Assembly: GCA_026417275.1 (NCBI GenBank)
Contig: JAOADO010000024.1
Coordinates: forward strand, 1-21,402
Reading direction: 5' to 3'
From: Verrucomicrobiia bacterium
GTDB taxonomy: Bacteria > Verrucomicrobiota > Verrucomicrobiae > Limisphaerales > JAKPVM01
Length of the DNA: 21,402 nucleotides
Both the position numbers and the translations under genes were made by a program. This document shows positions 17,962-21,402 of this stretch, in pieces (positions within the stretch are counted from its first letter, which is position 1; the number at the start of each line of letters is the position of its first letter). The notes under the pieces were generated by a model that made no database searches, was not told the origin of the DNA, and saw only the letters and a program-made list of their open reading frames with translations.

Positions 17962-19359
17962 TCAACCCCAATACTCCACGACCGGCCTCGGCAACTCACG
18001 CCTGATTTCCTCAACCCGATAACCAAACCCATCTCCCTTTATGGAAGAAAGGTCAACAACTCCATCCTGCCGCCTGTAAATGCCGGGATGAACCGACGCC
18101 TCAGGAACCGACGCCTCAGGATAAAACTGCATAGAATTCGTCTCCACACCCATGATCGTGTTCAAGTGAGAAGCAAGCAAAAGATGCGGTATCTGAGCAA
18201 GCATAGGATTAGTAAGGTCCTGCACCATAAGAGCCATTCCGTGCGCCTCTGCCCAACACGCAGAAAGCACAGCCCCGGTCTGTGTTTTGCAAGTCTTCAA
18301 TGCCACACCACTCCAGCCAAGACTCCGCCCAAACCTTACCATCCTCCAGTCATGCGCGCTCTCATCCAGAAACAACGGCTTGCGCGCAGAAACACTGTGG
18401 ACATCTATTGGCGACTTCTCAAGTTCATAAGGGAAAGGTTGCTCAACATACAGAATCATGCCATAAATCCTCGGATACTCATCGCGCAACCTATCCAGAA
18501 TCCCGTTAACATACCCGGGAACCGTTACAGTACAATTAAAATCTGCACTCAACCACTCAACCCCTTCCCGCATACCAATCTCCCCGACCCTCACAATACG
18601 CTCATAATCCCACTGTTCATCATTGCCCCTGAGCTTTATCTTCAAACACTTTAAACCATCCCTGCGAATCCAGTCCCGCAACAAAACAGGATATCCATCC
18701 ACTGGCTCATTTCCCCTTAAGTCCCCCTCCTCTATCGGGTCAAGCCCCCCTACAAGATGCCACGCCCTCATCCTGATACGCGGCTGAACAATAAACTCAT
18801 GCGGATAACGAGACCTAAAACTCACTCCAGAACCCGGCATCGACTCAAGAAAACCTGAAAGGTCACGATTCATAAAATCCGCATTATATGTTTCATAAAT
18901 CCTCCTCCCCGCAAGCCTTCCATAACCATCATGAACTGCGATATCAAATGGAGCACAACAAAGCAGAGCCGCAAGATAAGGCATAGGCTCCACCCTCCCA
19001 CGATTAAACTCCCTTAAAAGCGCATGCAACCTGAACTCAATAAACTCATACCCCACCTCCATCGGATGCCCCCTTACTGAAAACCCAGCCCACTCCCGAG
19101 CAAGAACCTTCAAAAAAGCAACCAAACACTCCAACCTCTCCTCATAAGACAACTCCGACGGCCAAACCCACTGCACACTCAACGGAACCTCACCCCACCC
19201 AACTGCCCTCCTTCCCCTCCCATCCACAACCCCCACCTTCACCCGAGCACACTCCACCGAAGTCAACACCTCCGTGCCAAACTTCAATGGAACACGCGTC
19301 TTCACCGGAATCAAATAAATTGCAGTGCCATCAACACCAATATCAGTCAACCTTGCCAT
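17962..19359 (-). CDS. Enolase-superfamily enzyme (mandelate racemase / muconate lactonizing type)
   Basis: 465 residues, cytoplasmic, no signal peptide. Superfamily members use a divalent metal to abstract a proton alpha to a carboxylate. The C-terminal barrel shows the expected order of residues: K-x-K at 240-242 (CLKIKLRG), metal ligands D273 (LSADFN), E306 (LYVEQPF) and D332/E333 (LFLDES), and a second catalytic lysine K355 (VALKTCKT). Two opposing lysines point to the muconate lactonizing / dipeptide epimerase-like subgroup, not to enolase or mandelate racemase proper. It is longer than most members (350-400), with extra sequence at about 160-235. The substrate cannot be told from neighbours. 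Residues 415-424 hold a tandem PEASV duplication. Its coding strand is very G-rich. Confidence 0.82.
   Translation of the reverse strand: MARLTDIGVDGTAIYLIPVKTRVPLKFGTEVLTSVECARVKVGVVDGRGRRAVGWGEVPLSVQWVWPSELSYEERLECLVAFLKVLAREWAGFSVRGHPMEVGYEFIEFRLHALLREFNRGRVEPMPYLAALLCCAPFDIAVHDGYGRLAGRRIYETYNADFMNRDLSGFLESMPGSGVSFRSRYPHEFIVQPRIRMRAWHLVGGLDPIEEGDLRGNEPVDGYPVLLRDWIRRDGLKCLKIKLRGNDEQWDYERIVRVGEIGMREGVEWLSADFNCTVTVPGYVNGILDRLRDEYPRIYGMILYVEQPFPYELEKSPIDVHSVSARKPLFLDESAHDWRMVRFGRSLGWSGVALKTCKTQTGAVLSACWAEAHGMALMVQDLTNPMLAQIPHLLLASHLNTIMGVETNSMQFYPEASVPEASVHPGIYRRQDGVVDLSSIKGDGFGYRVEEIRRELPRPVVEYWG
18090..18119. repeat. Perfect 15-bp tandem duplication inside the enolase-superfamily gene
   Basis: The unit GAACCGACGCCTCAG is repeated exactly, at 18090-18104 and 18105-18119. 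It is in frame and duplicates five residues (PEASV-PEASV) near the C-terminus. Perfect identity, including third positions, suggests a recent slippage event. Confidence 0.9.
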
Positions 19360-19651
19360 AACAAATCCATAATAACTCTAAACCCCATCAAAACCATCCC
19401 TTCAAAAAACAACCTTTCACTTATTAACACCACTCTGTTAAAAACATTCCAAAACACCACTCAACAAATCCTAACAACAAACAATAACCACGTCTTGCTA
19501 AAGTTATTCAGAAAATATTAGAAAGTTATTCACACACAAAATATCTAAAATAATACCGCGATTTCTTGACTTTTTAATTTATTTTAACTATTCACAGTAT
19601 ATAATAATAATACGGATTTTGAAAACTTAAGAAACCGTAATAATAAAATAC
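19360..19651. promoter_or_regulatory. AT-rich divergent spacer upstream of dnaN with DnaA-box-like words
   Basis: 292 bases between two divergent starts. The right two-thirds are strongly AT-rich. One word matches the DnaA box form TTATNCACA exactly (TTATTCACA, 19526-19534). Two are one mismatch away: TTATTCAGA at 19504-19512 and CTATTCACA at 19588-19596. A TATAAT at 19600-19605, about 47 bases before dnaN, is a plausible -10 element, although the best -35-like word (TTGACT, 19566-19571) is 28 bases away, too far to pair with it. It must contain promoters for both flanking genes. It may be a DnaA-regulated promoter or part of a replication origin; three words are not enough to decide. Confidence 0.45.
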
Positions 19652-20764
19652 ATGAACATCACAATCGCAAAGGAACAAATCCAATCGGGCTTGCAGATTG
19701 TCCAGAATGCTGTCGCCGGCAGGTCAAACATGCCTATCCTTTCCAACGTCCTCCTGAATGCCGAAGGAGACACCCTTGAACTAACCGGCACAGACCTTGA
19801 CATGACAGTCTCATGCAAAGTCAAAGCCCAGATAAACACCCCGGGAAAAACAACACTCCCAGCCAAGCGATTACTAAGCATAGTTAGAGAACTCCCGGGA
19901 ACAGAAATACAAATCTACGCCGAAGACGAGTCTAAATACAAAATAGAAAGTGGTCCAGCAAAATTCAAAATCTACGCCCTCCCGGCATCGGACTTCCCGC
20001 AAATAAGACAAATAAAAGAAGACAAGAAAATCAAATTCACACAAGAAAAACTAAAAGAAATGCTGAGAAGAACCGGCTTTGCCGCCGCTCAAGAAGAAGG
20101 AAGATACCTTCTAACTGGAACATACATAGAAATGAAAGACCAGAAAACAACCGTTGTTGCCACAGACGGACGAAGACTGGCCCTTGTAGAAGAAGACGTT
20201 GACATACCGGCAGACATGTCTGCAAACCTTATAATCCCGATACGCGGCGTCAATGAACTAAACAGACTGCTAAGCCAGGAAGGAGACGTCGAACTCGTCT
20301 TCATGGAAAACTTTGCCCGATTCTACATCCGGGGTGAAAAACAACCGACAACAGAAATCTCAGTCAAACTCATCGACGGCGTGTACCCGAACTATAAACA
20401 AGTAGTCCCGGCAGAATCAAAATACAGAATCGAAATCATGCGGGAAGAATTCCTATCGGTCCTCAAACGAGCCGAACTGGTCACCAGCGAAAAAAACAAC
20501 TCCGTCAAACTCACACTCTCCGAAAACACCATGACCGTAACCACCAACACCCCGGAAGTCGGCGACTTCCTCGAATCAATCGCTGTCCGATTCAACGGTG
20601 AAGAATTCTCAATTGCATTTAACCCCGCCTACCTGATAGACGCCCTTAGCGTACTTACCGAAGATGTAATCTTCTTTGAACTAACAGACCACATGAGCCC
20701 TGGCGTAATTAAAATAAATGGACCATTTCTATACGTCGTCATGCCAATGCGTCTCCAGGAATAA
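19652..20764 (+). CDS. dnaN: DNA polymerase III subunit beta (sliding clamp)
   Basis: 370 residues (E. coli 366). The dimer encircles DNA and tethers polymerase III and other clamp-binding proteins. It has three clamp domains of about 120 residues each. The first runs from MNITIAKEQIQSGLQIVQNA through RSNMPILSNVLLNA and LTGTDLDMTVSC. The second includes FAAAQEEGRYLLTGTYIEMK and VVATDGRRLALVEE. The third spans EISVKLIDGVYPNYKQVVP to the canonical end GVIKINGPFLYVVMPMRLQE. No Shine-Dalgarno precedes the ATG; the upstream bases are AT-only. Neither dnaA nor recF is adjacent in the window. The gene is on the C-rich strand, opposite most neighbours. No clear terminator follows. Confidence 0.98.
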   Translation: MNITIAKEQIQSGLQIVQNAVAGRSNMPILSNVLLNAEGDTLELTGTDLDMTVSCKVKAQINTPGKTTLPAKRLLSIVRELPGTEIQIYAEDESKYKIESGPAKFKIYALPASDFPQIRQIKEDKKIKFTQEKLKEMLRRTGFAAAQEEGRYLLTGTYIEMKDQKTTVVATDGRRLALVEEDVDIPADMSANLIIPIRGVNELNRLLSQEGDVELVFMENFARFYIRGEKQPTTEISVKLIDGVYPNYKQVVPAESKYRIEIMREEFLSVLKRAELVTSEKNNSVKLTLSENTMTVTTNTPEVGDFLESIAVRFNGEEFSIAFNPAYLIDALSVLTEDVIFFELTDHMSPGVIKINGPFLYVVMPMRLQE

Positions 20765-21264
20765 AAAAACACCACCACCCAACCCACACCCCGACAACTA
20801 TTATACCGCAGCCGCAAATGCGACTGCCCATGTCCCTTTCAACCTCCCGCGCCACAAAATCCCACATCACACTACGAAAAAGCCATTGACAAAACCCCCT
20901 TCTCCTGGGAAACTTTTAAAAAACACCCACAAATGACTACCATAACCAGAAACTGAAAAGACTTCTGCTTGTAAAGTGGGAAACTCCATAAAAAAGAGTC
21001 CCCGGCAAGCCCGTTCTTTGACATACAAACGAGCCACGGCAACCCACGAAAACCAGGAACCGGACTCTGGACGAAGAAGAATTCTACTTTAGAAAAGTCT
21101 AAGACCTCAGGTAGCGAGCCAATTGGGTCAAAAAACCCCTGGCTCGCTACCTGGGTTATAACACATTTATTTTCAAAGACTTACACATAAAGGCTGAAGA
21201 ACTGTGGACAAAAAGAGCAAAAACCGTGCCAGCGAAAAACCAGACTCCCTACCTGAGCACCGAT
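20765..21264. other. Non-coding spacer and presumed CRISPR leader region
   Basis: About 500 bases between dnaN and the CRISPR promoter, with no supportable gene. The first 180 bases keep the C/A-rich composition of dnaN. After about 20950 G and C become balanced. It holds the long stem-loop at 21108-21153 and, at 21208-21216, GTGGACAAA next to CTGTGGACAA, which on the other strand reads as the near-DnaA-box TTGTCCACA. I searched by eye for an anti-repeat complementary to the CRISPR repeat and saw none. Confidence 0.5.
21108..21153. repeat. Long perfect stem-loop between dnaN and the CRISPR array
   Basis: A 14-bp perfect inverted repeat, 21108-21121 with 21140-21153 (CAGGTAGCGAGCCA / TGGCTCGCTACCTG). 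Inside it a second short stem, GGGT at 21125-21128 with ACCC at 21135-21138, closes on a CAAAAA loop. Outside it, ACC at 21104-21106 can pair with GGT at 21154-21156 across one bulged base. No T-run follows on the + strand, so it is not a typical terminator. It may belong to the array leader, be the tip of a small RNA, or be an extragenic palindromic element. Confidence 0.8.
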
Positions 21265-21293
21265 TTGACAATTGAAAACCAAAGAGTTAGAGT
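21265..21293 (+). promoter_or_regulatory. Sigma-70-type promoter at the end of the CRISPR leader
   Basis: TTGACA at 21265-21270, a consensus -35, is followed by a 17-base spacer and TAGAGT at 21288-21293 (four of six matches to TATAAT). Transcription would begin at about 21300, at the first base of the first repeat, in the direction of the array. Position and direction fit pre-crRNA transcription. Confidence 0.55.
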
Positions 21294-21300
21294 ACCTGCA

Positions 21301-21402
21301 GTCCGAACTGGACTAACTGCCGAAAGGCAATGAAGACGCGTTTGTTATTTTCATGATTTTTCCTTTTATTTTTCCGTCCGAACTGGACTAACTGCCGAAA
21401 GG
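21301..21402 (+). CRISPR. Start of a CRISPR array (first repeat, first spacer, 27 bases of second repeat), cut by window end
   Basis: Identical 27-base blocks lie at 21301-21327 and 21376-21402, the second running into the window edge; the period is 75. If the first repeat continues through GCAATGAAGAC to 21337, it is 37 bases and the spacer (21338-21375) is 38, typical dimensions. The repeat starts GTC and ends GAC. It contains two small hairpins: GTCC-GAACT-GGAC, and TGCC-GAAA-GGCA with a GNRA tetraloop. The 3' end ATGAAGAC resembles the 8-base tag left on crRNAs of type I and III systems. The spacer is AT-rich and of unknown origin. The promoter-bearing leader lies to the left, so newest spacers would be nearest dnaN. 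The type cannot be assigned without cas genes. Confidence 0.75.

Noticed and set aside
19566..19605. TTGACT at 19566 paired with TATAAT at 19600 as the dnaN promoter
   Set aside because: The spacer is 28 bases, far longer than sigma-70 tolerates; only the -10-like word is mentioned, with low confidence.
21018..21046. TTGACA at 21018-21023 as a second leader promoter
   Set aside because: The region 16-18 bases downstream (AACCCA) has no -10 resemblance.
21087..21161. The long hairpin considered as an integron attC site
   Set aside because: A GTCTAAG-like left end is one base from the core site, but the right end (GTTATAAC) does not complement it, the stem has no extrahelical-base pattern, and no integrase or cassette is visible.
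20765..21300. tracrRNA-like anti-repeat near the CRISPR array
   Set aside because: No stretch complementary to the repeat was found by eye, so there is no support for a type II system from this side of the array.

Overview
The window looks like a bacterial chromosome or metagenomic contig from a Gram-negative organism. It has outer-membrane efflux machinery, exported proteins with signal peptides, and encoded CCA on its tRNA. Several families are typical of polysaccharide-degrading bacteria, with a flavour of the Planctomycetes-Verrucomicrobia-Lentisphaerae group: an exported 3-keto-disaccharide hydrolase (DUF1080) protein, a family 10 pectate lyase and an enolase-superfamily enzyme. Many genes have weak or no Shine-Dalgarno sequence. 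The lineage is inference from gene content; no marker here fixes a phylum.

Layout. Bases 1-113 hold the 3' end of a probable uroporphyrinogen-decarboxylase-family gene. Next come glycogen branching enzyme glgB (+) and a convergent DUF1080 gene (-). A structured 323-base spacer follows, then a small gene resembling DUF6941 (+). From 4027 to 10222 runs a compact four-gene operon (+) encoding a complete MacAB-TolC-like tripartite ABC efflux system: outer membrane factor, an unusually large periplasmic adaptor, ATPase and permease. An exported pectate lyase (+) follows and ends at a bidirectional terminator shared with carB (-). The rest of the leftward block is uvrB (-), a plant-type 2Fe-2S ferredoxin (-), tRNA-Gly(CCC) (+) and an enolase-superfamily gene (-). 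Then comes dnaN (+), preceded by an AT-rich spacer with DnaA-box-like words.

The last 640 bases after dnaN change character. The extreme C-over-G bias of the + strand disappears, a 14-bp perfect stem-loop appears, and the window ends in what reads as the leader and first units of a CRISPR array. The array evidence is two copies of a 27-base repeat 75 bases apart, with a -35/-10 promoter ending just before the first copy. No cas gene is visible; any would lie beyond the right edge.

Functionally, glgB serves glycogen storage, and the pectate lyase and DUF1080 protein serve carbohydrate breakdown outside the cytoplasm. The efflux operon is a self-contained export machine. carB, uvrB and dnaN are housekeeping genes. 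The most interesting points are the clipped CRISPR array, the strand-composition switch and possible replication origin around dnaN, and the large low-complexity insert in the efflux adaptor.
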